6,123 nt of DNA from Desulfobacteria bacterium. Lineage in GTDB: Bacteria > Desulfobacterota > Desulfobacteria > Desulfobacterales > C00003060. The DNA lies in NCBI GenBank assembly GCA_030145035.1, contig JAQYWL010000050.1, positions 1-6,123 on the forward strand, read 5' to 3'. Below, piece after piece: positions 1 to 4,898 of this stretch. Both the position numbers and the translations under genes were made by a program. Below the pieces are notes generated by a model, which was not told the origin of the DNA, searched no databases, and saw only the letters and a program-made list of their open reading frames with translations. Position 1 is the stretch's first letter, and each line of letters starts with the position of its first letter.

Positions 1-938
1 TGGAGCCGTCGGTCAAAAACAAGGCTGTCCTGGTGATGGCTGGGGACCACGGCATTGCGGCGCAGGGAGTCAGCGCATATCCCCAGGAGGTGACAGGCGA
101 GATGGTCAAGACCTTCGTCCGGGGCGGGGCCGGCATCAACGTTCTGGCCCGCCAGGCAGGTGCCCGTGTTTTGGTTGTAGACATGGGCATTATTCCGGAC
201 GCCCTTGACCTGTCCGCTGCGGCAACGGCGCAGGCGGCACCGACCTCAGAAGAAAATGCGCTGATTGTTAAAAAGGTAGCCAGAGGAACCAACGATTTTA
301 CTCGTGGACCAGCCATGACACGGGAGCAGGCAGAACAATCTGTTACGGCAGGCTATGAGGCAGCCGCGGATCTGTTTGAACAAGGTGTTGAACTGCTTGG
401 GACCGGTGACATGGGCATTGGCAATACCTCACCTTCAAGCGCCATTGGGGCAGTGATTACGGGCCATCCTGTAGAACGGATGAGCGGCCGTGGCACTGGC
501 GTCGATGATGAGACCTTTGCCAGGAAATGCCAGACCATCCAAGAAGGGATTGACGTGAATGCGCCTGATTCCAAGGACCCACTGGACGTGTTGAGCAAGG
601 TGGGCGGGTTTGAGATCGGCGGCATTGCCGGTGTCGTACTTGCAGCAGCCCGTTTCCACAGACCCGTGGTCATTGACGGGCTCATTTCAACAGCCGGGGC
701 TTTGTTGGCCCATGCAATGTCTCCTGTCCTGTCAGATTACATGTTTGCAGGTCATCGATCCGTGGAACAGGGGCACCAGTTGATGCTCGACCATATGAGG
801 CTCAGGCCAATTCTGGACCTCGGGATGCGTCTTGGCGAAGGCACGGGGGCGGCCCTTGCGATGTACATCATAGAAGCCGGAGTCCGCGTCTTTCGGGAAG
901 TTCTCACCTTTGAGCAGGCCGGTGTCAGCAAAGGCTGA
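1..938 (+). CDS. cobT: Nicotinate-nucleotide--dimethylbenzimidazole phosphoribosyltransferase, 5'-truncated by window edge
   Basis: CobT transfers the ribose phosphate of nicotinate mononucleotide to a lower-ligand base, usually 5,6-dimethylbenzimidazole, giving alpha-ribazole phosphate for the cobalamin nucleotide loop. It is a cytosolic enzyme. The reading frame is open from base 3, so 311 residues are visible and roughly 40-50 N-terminal residues lie outside the window. The GTG at 33 is internal to the family alignment and is not the start. Visible family motifs are MAGDHGIAAQGVSAYPQEVT near the start, GGAGINVLARQAG, the phosphate-binding GTGDMGIGNTSPSSAIGA, a GRGTGVDD segment, and the C-terminal LGEGTGAAL. 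The glutamate of that last motif (codon 837-839) corresponds to the family's proposed catalytic base. Nothing looks damaged. The stop at 936-938 is only four bases before repeat unit I. Identification is very secure; which base is the natural substrate cannot be told from sequence. Confidence 0.97.
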   Translation, partial: EPSVKNKAVLVMAGDHGIAAQGVSAYPQEVTGEMVKTFVRGGAGINVLARQAGARVLVVDMGIIPDALDLSAAATAQAAPTSEENALIVKKVARGTNDFTRGPAMTREQAEQSVTAGYEAAADLFEQGVELLGTGDMGIGNTSPSSAIGAVITGHPVERMSGRGTGVDDETFARKCQTIQEGIDVNAPDSKDPLDVLSKVGGFEIGGIAGVVLAAARFHRPVVIDGLISTAGALLAHAMSPVLSDYMFAGHRSVEQGHQLMLDHMRLRPILDLGMRLGEGTGAALAMYIIEAGVRVFREVLTFEQAGVSKG

Positions 939-975
939 GTTTGTTCTCTCACAGAGCTCGCGGAGTCACAGAGTT

Positions 976-1048
976 TTTGAGCAGATTTCCTGACCCCGGA
1001 GGAATATGCTCCGCATTCCACAGGGCAGGGAGGGGAAATCTGCTCAAA
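976..1048. repeat. Hairpin b of unit I, loop enlarged by an insert
   Basis: A 15-base perfect inverted repeat, TTTGAGCAGATTTCC (976-990) and GGAAATCTGCTCAAA (1034-1048). The 43-base loop, read on the - strand, begins CCTC and ends TCA. These are the two halves of the 7-base loop CCTCTCA found in the other hairpins of this family, split by a 36-base insert. Confidence 0.85.
994..1029 (-). repeat. Nested 36-base insert in hairpin b loop
   Basis: On the - strand the segment starts CCTGCCCTGTGG and ends CCTCCGGGG, and has internal pairing between GGAAT and ATTCC. It sits exactly between the CCTC and TCA halves of the family loop. A similarly designed 33-base segment is inserted in the tail of unit II. 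The boundaries are inferred by comparing the repeat copies in this window. Confidence 0.55.
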
Positions 1049-1162
1049 TCTCGCTATGGCTGGACGGTCGCGGGTCACATATATTGCCTGCTACGAATGC
1101 TCGTGTCCCTTATCAATCATGGTGTACCCTGGAGAGCATATTGCCACGCAGTGGCTGAGAGT

Positions 1163-1197
1163 TTTGTGTGATTTTTCCTCTCAAAAAATCACACAAA
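1163..1197. repeat. Hairpin a of unit I
   Basis: A perfect 14-bp stem, TTTGTGTGATTTTT (1163-1176) with AAAAATCACACAAA (1184-1197), closes a 7-base loop CCTCTCA. It matches hairpin a of unit II (2091-2126), with four base pairs changed and all four compensated. The stem lies well upstream of the cobS ribosome binding site, so it need not block translation. Confidence 0.85.
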
Positions 1198-1268
1198 CTA
1201 GCTATCTCCGAGATCTCTGCGGGCTCAAGCGACCGAAGGGAGCGGGCGAGAGAACTTCTTCCCAGGTT

Positions 1269-1273
1269 AAGGA
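1269..1273 (+). promoter_or_regulatory. Ribosome binding site of cobS
   Basis: AAGGA lies five bases before ATG 1279. This decides the start against the longer frame opening at GTG 1168, whose first 37 codons read through repeat unit I. Confidence 0.8.
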
Positions 1274-1278
1274 ATGAC

Positions 1279-2004
1279 ATGATCAAAGATGTAAGAGCAT
1301 CCTTGCAATTTCTGACCATCCTTCCTTTGGGTAAACTAGGAGATTTTCCGGGGCACCGCATGGTTTCGTACTTTCCCGTCGCGGGGCTCATCCTGGGACT
1401 CCTCCTTGCATTGATTGACAGGGCGCTACAGTATATTTTCCCTTTGAGCATTGTCTCATTGATGGACCTTGTCTTCCTTGCTGTTTTTACGGGTGCACTT
1501 CACCTTGACGGGCTTGCTGATACGGCTGACGGACTTTTCAGCCACAGATCTCGTGAAGAAGCCTTGCGGATCATGAAGGACAGCCGTGTCGGGACCATGG
1601 GGATCCTTGCCCTGATCTTTGTCCTGGGCGCAAAATGGGCCGGGATTACTTCTCTCCATGAACATCGAGTATATTACCTAATCCTCATTCCAGCTTATGC
1701 AAGGGGTGCTTTCACCATTGCGATTTACTTTCTGGGCTATATTCGTCCCGAAGGAGGAACCGCCAAGGACTTCTTTGTGGACAACAAAAGCATCGGAAGC
1801 CTTGGATGGCTCTTAGCACCCGTGGCATTTTCCTTGTGGCTCGGCTTCAGGGGCATAATCTTGAATGGTGTATTCATAGGAATCGTGATTCTCGTGACCC
1901 TTTATTACAAAAAAAAGCTCGGGGGCATTACCGGCGATATGTTGGGTGCCCTGGGGGAAGTGACGGAAGCGGGATTGTTTCTATTTGCAGGGATTGGAGT
2001 ATAG
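1279..2004 (+). CDS. cobS: Adenosylcobinamide-GDP ribazoletransferase (cobalamin synthase)
   Basis: CobS joins adenosylcobinamide-GDP to alpha-ribazole (or its 5'-phosphate) to complete the nucleotide loop, releasing GMP. It is a polytopic inner-membrane protein, 241 residues here, close to the usual family length of about 250. The N-terminus MIKDVRASLQFLTILPLG is typical. The acidic family signature HLDGLADTADGLFS is at residues 75-88, followed by SREEALRIMKDSRVGTMG (91-108). A second conserved acidic stretch, GGITGDMLGALGEVTE, is at 215-230. Hydrophobic segments lie roughly at 31-50, 58-75, 105-120, 131-153, 174-190 and 192-210. The start is set by AAGGA five bases upstream and by N-terminal homology. 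An in-frame extension to 1168 encodes only repeat-derived residues. It sits between two repeat units, in the same direction as cobT and cobD. Intact, identification secure. Confidence 0.96.
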   Translation: MIKDVRASLQFLTILPLGKLGDFPGHRMVSYFPVAGLILGLLLALIDRALQYIFPLSIVSLMDLVFLAVFTGALHLDGLADTADGLFSHRSREEALRIMKDSRVGTMGILALIFVLGAKWAGITSLHEHRVYYLILIPAYARGAFTIAIYFLGYIRPEGGTAKDFFVDNKSIGSLGWLLAPVAFSLWLGFRGIILNGVFIGIVILVTLYYKKKLGGITGDMLGALGEVTEAGLFLFAGIGV

Positions 2005-2090
2005 TGTAACAACCGTGTATGCGATGACAGGGTTCTCTCGCCCGCTTCCTTCGGTCGCTCGAGCCCACAGAGATCTCTGAGATAATCTTT

Positions 2091-2126
2091 TTGGCCCGAT
2101 TTTTTGAGAGGGAAAAATCGGGCCAA
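2091..2126. repeat. Hairpin a of unit II
   Basis: A perfect 14-bp stem, TTGGCCCGATTTTT (2091-2104) with AAAAATCGGGCCAA (2113-2126), and an 8-base loop TGAGAGGG. On the - strand the loop reads CCCTCTCA, so the family loop motif is kept while the outer half of the stem has changed relative to unit I. Confidence 0.85.
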
Positions 2127-2207
2127 GCAATCAGCCCCTGCCGGAGCATTTACCATTTGGATATGCCAACATTGATCGAGGACATACACATTTGGGGCAG
2201 TGAACAT

Positions 2208-2225
2208 ATCCCGCAATAGCGGGAT
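2208..2225. repeat. Small hairpin in the unit II core
   Basis: ATCCCGC (2208-2214) pairs with GCGGGAT (2219-2225) around the loop AATA. No T-run follows on the + strand, so it is not a convincing intrinsic terminator. The corresponding part of unit I has CCCGC and GCGAG separated by a longer stretch. Confidence 0.65.
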
Positions 2226-2233
2226 GGTAGTTG

Positions 2234-2264
2234 GAGCTGAATTCTCCTCTCAAGAATTCAGCTC
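2234..2264. repeat. Hairpin b of unit II
   Basis: A 12-bp perfect stem, GAGCTGAATTCT (2234-2245) with AGAATTCAGCTC (2253-2264), closes the 7-base loop CCTCTCA, identical to that of hairpin a in unit I. Compared with hairpin b of unit I, three base pairs differ and all are compensated. A GTAG tetranucleotide lies just upstream (2227-2230), as in classical REP sequences. The other hairpins lack it, so this may be chance. Confidence 0.8.
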
Positions 2265-2291
2265 AAAAACTCTGAGCCTCTGGGTGCTCTG

Positions 2292-2324
2292 CCTGCCCCG
2301 TAGGTGGGGACCATCGTACTGGGG
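2292..2324 (+). repeat. Nested 33-base insert in the right tail of unit II
   Basis: Unit I's tail runs GCTCTG then TGAGAGAAC. In unit II the same tail is interrupted after GCTCTG (ending 2291) by a segment beginning CCTGCCCCGTAGG and ending GTACTGGGG, after which CGAGAGA resumes. Its ends can pair (GCCCCGTA with TACTGGGGC, one bulged T). It shares CCTGCCCYGT at the start and GGGG at the end with the insert in unit I. Confidence 0.5.
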
Positions 2325-2325
2325 C

Positions 2326-2341
2326 GAGAGATAAGAATATG
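2326..2341 (+). promoter_or_regulatory. Repeat-derived ribosome binding site of cobD (candidate)
   Basis: The only purine-rich stretch before ATG 2339 is GAGAGATAAGAAT. Its GAGAG (2326-2330) is the terminal motif of repeat unit II, eight bases from the start codon. The repeat end would therefore supply, or have replaced, the Shine-Dalgarno sequence. This is an inference from position. Confidence 0.45.
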
Positions 2342-3400
2342 ATACACGGACACGGCGGCAACATCTACCAAGTAGCAAAAGCCCTCGGGTGCTCCCCCCG
2401 GGAAATTCTGGACATGAGCAGCAATGTGAGTCCCCTTGGGATGCCCGCAGGGCTTAATGCGACGCTTGAGAAAGGATTGGGAGAGATTGTTTCACTTCCG
2501 GAGGTTGATAGCGGACGCCTGCGAGCCTCCTTTGCGGCTTCAGTCGGCTTGGGGGCCGATCAGGTGCTGGCCGGAAACGGAACCACAGAGTTTATCTATG
2601 TGATTCCTCCGGCCCTCAAGGCCAAGAAGGCATTGATCGTAGGTCCCACATATTCGGACTATGCTGATGCCTGCCGGGCATTCGGCATCGAGCCGATCTT
2701 CTGTCCGGCGCGAGAAGAAAACGAATTTGAGCCGATCATAGATGAGATTCAATCGAAGCTGGCCGGCGTGGATATTGCCTTTATCTGTAACCCGAACAAC
2801 CCGACCGGCAGATTGATTCCCGCGGAAGATATCAAGTCAATGCTCTCTGCCTATCCAAAGGTTCGTTTTGTTATTGATGAATCTTACCTCCCCTTTGTTC
2901 CCGATTGGGAAACGGAGAGCCTGATCGGCGCTGCGGCGGACAATATAGTCGTGCTGCACTCTTTTTCAAAGATATTCGGCATACCCGGTCTCAGACTGGG
3001 GTTCTTAGCGGCTTCTCTGGAGATCATCAAGGCATTCGAGCCGTTCAAGCGTCCGTGGAACGTCAATCGTCCGGCCCAGGTGGCAGGCAGCTTTTTGACT
3101 TCACAGGAGTCATTTGTAAAAGAGACAGCCGATTTTGTCCAAAAAGAGCGAAGCGCCTTTCTTGGCTATCTCAAGGGCATTGACACGCTTTGTCCGTTCC
3201 CAAGCTCCGTGCACTTTATCCTGTTCAAGTTGAACGCAGATTTGAATGCGTCAGAGCTTTGCAGCAGGATGGCCGAACACAAGATTTTGATAAGGGATTG
3301 CTCCAATTTCCACGGACTTTCCGACCGCTTTATCAGAATCGCCCTGAAGGGCCATGAGGCCAACAGGAGATGTGCGGATATACTCAAAGGAGTGTCATAG
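2339..3400 (+). CDS. cobD: L-threonine-O-3-phosphate decarboxylase (PLP-dependent, fold type I)
   Basis: The likely product decarboxylates O-phospho-L-threonine to (R)-1-amino-2-propanol O-phosphate, the linker that CbiB attaches to the corrin ring. It is cytosolic, 353 residues, the usual family length, and belongs to the histidinol-phosphate-aminotransferase-like branch. The N-terminus MIHGHGGNIYQVAKALGC is typical of CobD/CobC rather than HisC. PLP-binding features in order are AGNGTTE (78-84), CNPNNPTG (150-157), VIDESY (178-183, Asp180 expected to contact the pyridine nitrogen), and HSFSKIFGIPGLRLG (207-221, Lys211 the Schiff-base lysine). Near the C-terminus, RDCSNFHGLSDRFIRIAL carries the expected substrate-carboxylate arginine. 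HisC is the main alternative, but the N-terminus and the position between cobS and cbiB argue for CobD. Some corrinoid producers use such enzymes on phosphoserine, so substrate choice is not proven. In the aerobic-pathway nomenclature this gene is cobC. Confidence 0.93.
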   Translation: MIHGHGGNIYQVAKALGCSPREILDMSSNVSPLGMPAGLNATLEKGLGEIVSLPEVDSGRLRASFAASVGLGADQVLAGNGTTEFIYVIPPALKAKKALIVGPTYSDYADACRAFGIEPIFCPAREENEFEPIIDEIQSKLAGVDIAFICNPNNPTGRLIPAEDIKSMLSAYPKVRFVIDESYLPFVPDWETESLIGAAADNIVVLHSFSKIFGIPGLRLGFLAASLEIIKAFEPFKRPWNVNRPAQVAGSFLTSQESFVKETADFVQKERSAFLGYLKGIDTLCPFPSSVHFILFKLNADLNASELCSRMAEHKILIRDCSNFHGLSDRFIRIALKGHEANRRCADILKGVS

Positions 3401-3425
3401 ATCCTGACCCGGATAAGCCGGAAAA

Positions 3426-3605
3426 TACGAAATCCGAATATCGAAATCCGAAACAAATCCGAATCTCAAATGTCCAAATGTTCAAAACAAAAGTTACAGT
3501 TGTCACGTTCTGCCGAAAATGACAGAATTTCCTAGTGGTTCCAAATTTTGAATTTTTGTCATTCGGTATTATTTTGAATTTCGAATTTCGATATTCGAAT
3601 TTTGA
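3426..3605. repeat. AT-rich imperfect inverted-repeat element (MITE-like)
   Basis: The arm at 3430-3453 (AAATCCGAATATCGAAATCC...) and the arm at 3579-3602 (TTTCGAATTTCGATATTCGA...) are complementary at 22 of 24 positions. Pairing continues more loosely inward, with phrases such as CAAATGTCCAAATGTTC against TTTGAATTTTTGTCATTCG. The centre (about 3480-3545) is unpaired and noncoding. The whole is strongly AT-rich with repeated CGAAAT/CCGAAT words, unlike the flanking genes. It sits in the cobD-cbiB gap. I read it as a non-autonomous repeat, though no target-site duplication is clear and the outer limits are approximate. Confidence 0.7.
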
Positions 3606-3631
3606 TTGGCATGAATACGAGAATTTGTGTC

Positions 3632-3655
3632 ACATCGACAATCTTTTGTCGATGT
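3632..3655. promoter_or_regulatory. Strong hairpin just upstream of cbiB
   Basis: ACATCGACAA (3632-3641) pairs perfectly over 10 bp with TTGTCGATGT (3646-3655) around the 4-base loop TCTT. It ends 20 bases before the cbiB ATG. No T-run follows, so it is not an obvious terminator. It could be a transcript-stabilising or processing structure, or a protein-binding dyad. Confidence 0.6.
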
Positions 3656-3675
3656 TCAGACGCTAAGCCCCTAAT

Positions 3676-4623
3676 ATGAGCGATGCTACCTTTGCATGGA
3701 TCCTTCCCGCCGCCTTTGTCCTGGATCTCGTCATCGGTGATCCCGTTGGTCTGCCGCATCCGATCCGATGGATGGGGCGACTGATCGCTTCGTGGGAGAA
3801 AAAGTTTCGCAAGAGATTCCTCTCTGAAAGAACGGCGGGCGTCCTATTGGCTGTCACGCTTGTGGCAGGGATATGGCTCGTGTGCGCTGCCGCTCTGACA
3901 GCAGCTCAGGCCGTGCATCCGGGTCTTGCCCTGGGGTTTCATATTGTCTTGATCTATTATGCCCTGTCCATAAAATCGCTACGGGCCGAGGCATTGAAGG
4001 TCTATGCCGCGATAAAGCAAAACGCTCTTGGTGAGGCAAGAGAACAACTTTCAACGATCGTTGGAAGGGACGTAGAGCCTCTGGACGAGGCGGGCGTGGT
4101 TCGGGCTGCAGTGGAGACCGTGGCCGAGAATCTGGTGGACGGGGTAATAGCGCCGTTATTTTTTGCAGCACTCGGCGGAGGCCCGCTGGCTATGGCCTAC
4201 AAGATGGTGAACACCCTTGATTCTATGATCGGCTACAAAAACGAGCGCTACGGAAGATTCGGTTGGTTTGCCGCCCGGCTCGATGATGCGGCCAACTTTG
4301 TCCCGGCCCGGATATCCGCGATCGTGATATCGCTTGCCGCACCCCTTGTCAGGCGCTCGTGTACGCGCGCAATAAAGACGGCTATCAGAGACGGCCGTAA
4401 ACACCTCAGCCCCAATGCAGGAATTCCGGAAGCGGCCTTTGCCGGGGCCCTCGGCATAAGATTGGGCGGGCCGAATTTCTATAATGGGCGACTTGTTGAA
4501 AAACCGTATATCGGCCAGGCACTTCGACCAATTGCGATGGAGGATATCAAGACAGCTACCAGCCTGATGCTCGCCTCGGCATTCATCTGGCTCCTTGCAT
4601 GCTGGGGCTTTCTGGTTGCTTGA
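3676..4623 (+). CDS. cbiB: Adenosylcobinamide-phosphate synthase
   Basis: CbiB condenses adenosylcobyric acid with the aminopropanol phosphate made by CobD, in an ATP-dependent amide bond formation. It is an integral inner-membrane protein, 315 residues, full family length. Signatures are LDLVIGDPVGLPHPIRWMG (16-34), the loop RAAVETVAENLVDGVIAPLF (143-162), MVNTLDSMIGYKNERYGRFG (177-196), LDDAANFVPAR (202-212) and SPNAGIPEAAFAGALGIRLG (245-264). Hydrophobic stretches are near 7-22, 53-80, 83-98, 210-225 and 294-314. ATG 3676 is the first start after an in-frame TAA at 3664-3666 and gives the family N-terminus, but no good Shine-Dalgarno sequence is visible. It lies downstream of cobD in the same direction, across a repeat-filled gap of 275 bases. 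In the aerobic nomenclature the homologue is called cobD. Intact, secure. Confidence 0.97.
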   Translation: MSDATFAWILPAAFVLDLVIGDPVGLPHPIRWMGRLIASWEKKFRKRFLSERTAGVLLAVTLVAGIWLVCAAALTAAQAVHPGLALGFHIVLIYYALSIKSLRAEALKVYAAIKQNALGEAREQLSTIVGRDVEPLDEAGVVRAAVETVAENLVDGVIAPLFFAALGGGPLAMAYKMVNTLDSMIGYKNERYGRFGWFAARLDDAANFVPARISAIVISLAAPLVRRSCTRAIKTAIRDGRKHLSPNAGIPEAAFAGALGIRLGGPNFYNGRLVEKPYIGQALRPIAMEDIKTATSLMLASAFIWLLACWGFLVA

Positions 4624-4770
4624 TGGCTGAAAGAGAAGCCGGAAGTTGCCTGACCCCTGTAAAAACGGATCGGCATTGCAGAAATTTGCGAAAATCCGGT
4701 TGGCAGCCTTTTAGCTGTTATTATACACCGAGTAAAATTGTAACACTAAATAACCCCCAAAAACCCCAAA

Positions 4771-4791
4771 ACTGTAACTTTTTGTAACAGT
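4771..4791. promoter_or_regulatory. Interrupted dyad, candidate enhancer (activator) site
   Basis: ACTGTAAC (4771-4778) and GTAACAGT (4784-4791) are complementary except for one A-A pair, separated by TTTTT. The dyad lies about 105-125 bases upstream of the start expected for the sigma-54-like promoter at 4868, the usual range for enhancer-binding-protein sites. A further TGTAAC half-site is at 4739-4744 and a GTTAC at 4841-4845. The role is inferred from spacing. Confidence 0.45.
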
Positions 4792-4867
4792 AAAATCCCC
4801 CTCCGATCCTTGCCCTAAAATTTAACTTGAATTACAACTAGTTACGAACCGCTTTTAGCGACCTCTT

Positions 4868-4884
4868 TTGGCACTATTATTGCG
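4868..4884 (+). promoter_or_regulatory. Sigma-54-type (-24/-12) promoter
   Basis: TTGGCAC (4868-4874), five bases, then TTGC (4880-4883) gives the invariant GG and GC exactly ten bases apart, matching the TGGCAC-N5-TTGC consensus. Transcription would start near 4895. A perfect TATAAT lies at 4886-4891 but has no convincing -35 element at 16-18 bases. The first structured segment downstream begins at 4899. Confidence 0.6.
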
Positions 4885-4898
4885 TTATAATAATCTTT

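Larger units (their letters stand above)
943..1255. repeat. Composite intergenic repeat unit I (313 bp, two hairpins)
   Basis: The unit starts GTTCTCTC (943-950) and ends with the exact complement GAGAGAAC (1248-1255). Reading inward it has an outer tail, a hairpin at 976-1048, a core of about 110 bases, a second hairpin at 1163-1197, and a second tail rich in CTCTG/CGAGATCTCTG phrases. Read on the - strand it aligns with unit II at 2032-2333 from end to end: tail, hairpin, core, hairpin, tail in the same order. It begins four bases after the cobT stop and ends 23 bases before the cobS start. I see no clear target-site duplication and no coding capacity. It resembles BIME/MITE-type repeats in design, but I do not recognise the family. 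Confidence 0.85.
2032..2333. repeat. Composite intergenic repeat unit II (302 bp, two hairpins)
   Basis: This is the inverted homologue of unit I. It starts GTTCTCTC (2032-2039) and ends GAGAGATA (2326-2333), a 6/8 match to the complementary end GAGAGAAC. The left tail (CGCCCGCTTCCTTCGGTCGC and onward to about 2083) is nearly identical to the complement of unit I's right tail at 1198-1247. Then follow hairpin a (2091-2126), a core sharing short blocks with the complement of unit I's core, a small hairpin (2208-2225), hairpin b (2234-2264) and a right tail beginning AAAAACTCTGAG. It fills the gap between cobS (stop 2004) and cobD (start 2339). Confidence 0.85.

Noticed and set aside
941..1277. 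Short + strand frames between cobT and cobS
   Set aside because: They lie within repeat unit I, have no family match and no convincing ribosome site.
1168..1278. N-terminal extension of cobS from GTG 1168 (37 extra codons)
   Set aside because: The codons read through hairpin a and the tail of repeat unit I. The family N-terminus and a good AAGGA site fit ATG 1279. The same tail translated from unit II gives a similar SEIS.GSSDRR peptide, so the apparent conservation is repeat-derived.
1905..2216. - strand frames over the cobS end and unit II
   Set aside because: They overlap cobS on the opposite strand and the repeat. Peptides such as RDLCGLERPK recur only because the DNA repeat recurs.
943..2333. 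CRISPR array or tandem repeat
   Set aside because: The repeats are two inverted copies about 800 bases apart with internal hairpins, with no regular spacer pattern.
4700..4727. Sigma-70 promoter TTGGCA-N16-TATACA
   Set aside because: Both boxes are only moderate matches, nothing recognisable starts downstream, and AT-rich DNA yields such pairs often.
4622..4786. Small frame (54 codons) starting at ATG overlapping the cbiB stop (TGATG)
   Set aside because: The overlap suggests coupling, but the peptide is unrecognised, shifts into AT-rich low-quality sequence and has no conserved features. Chance is likelier.
939..4870. Cobalamin riboswitch near the B12 genes
   Set aside because: I looked for the B12 box (AGCCAGGAGACCTGCC-like) in all gaps and found none. 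In this operon type it would normally lie upstream of the first gene, outside the window.
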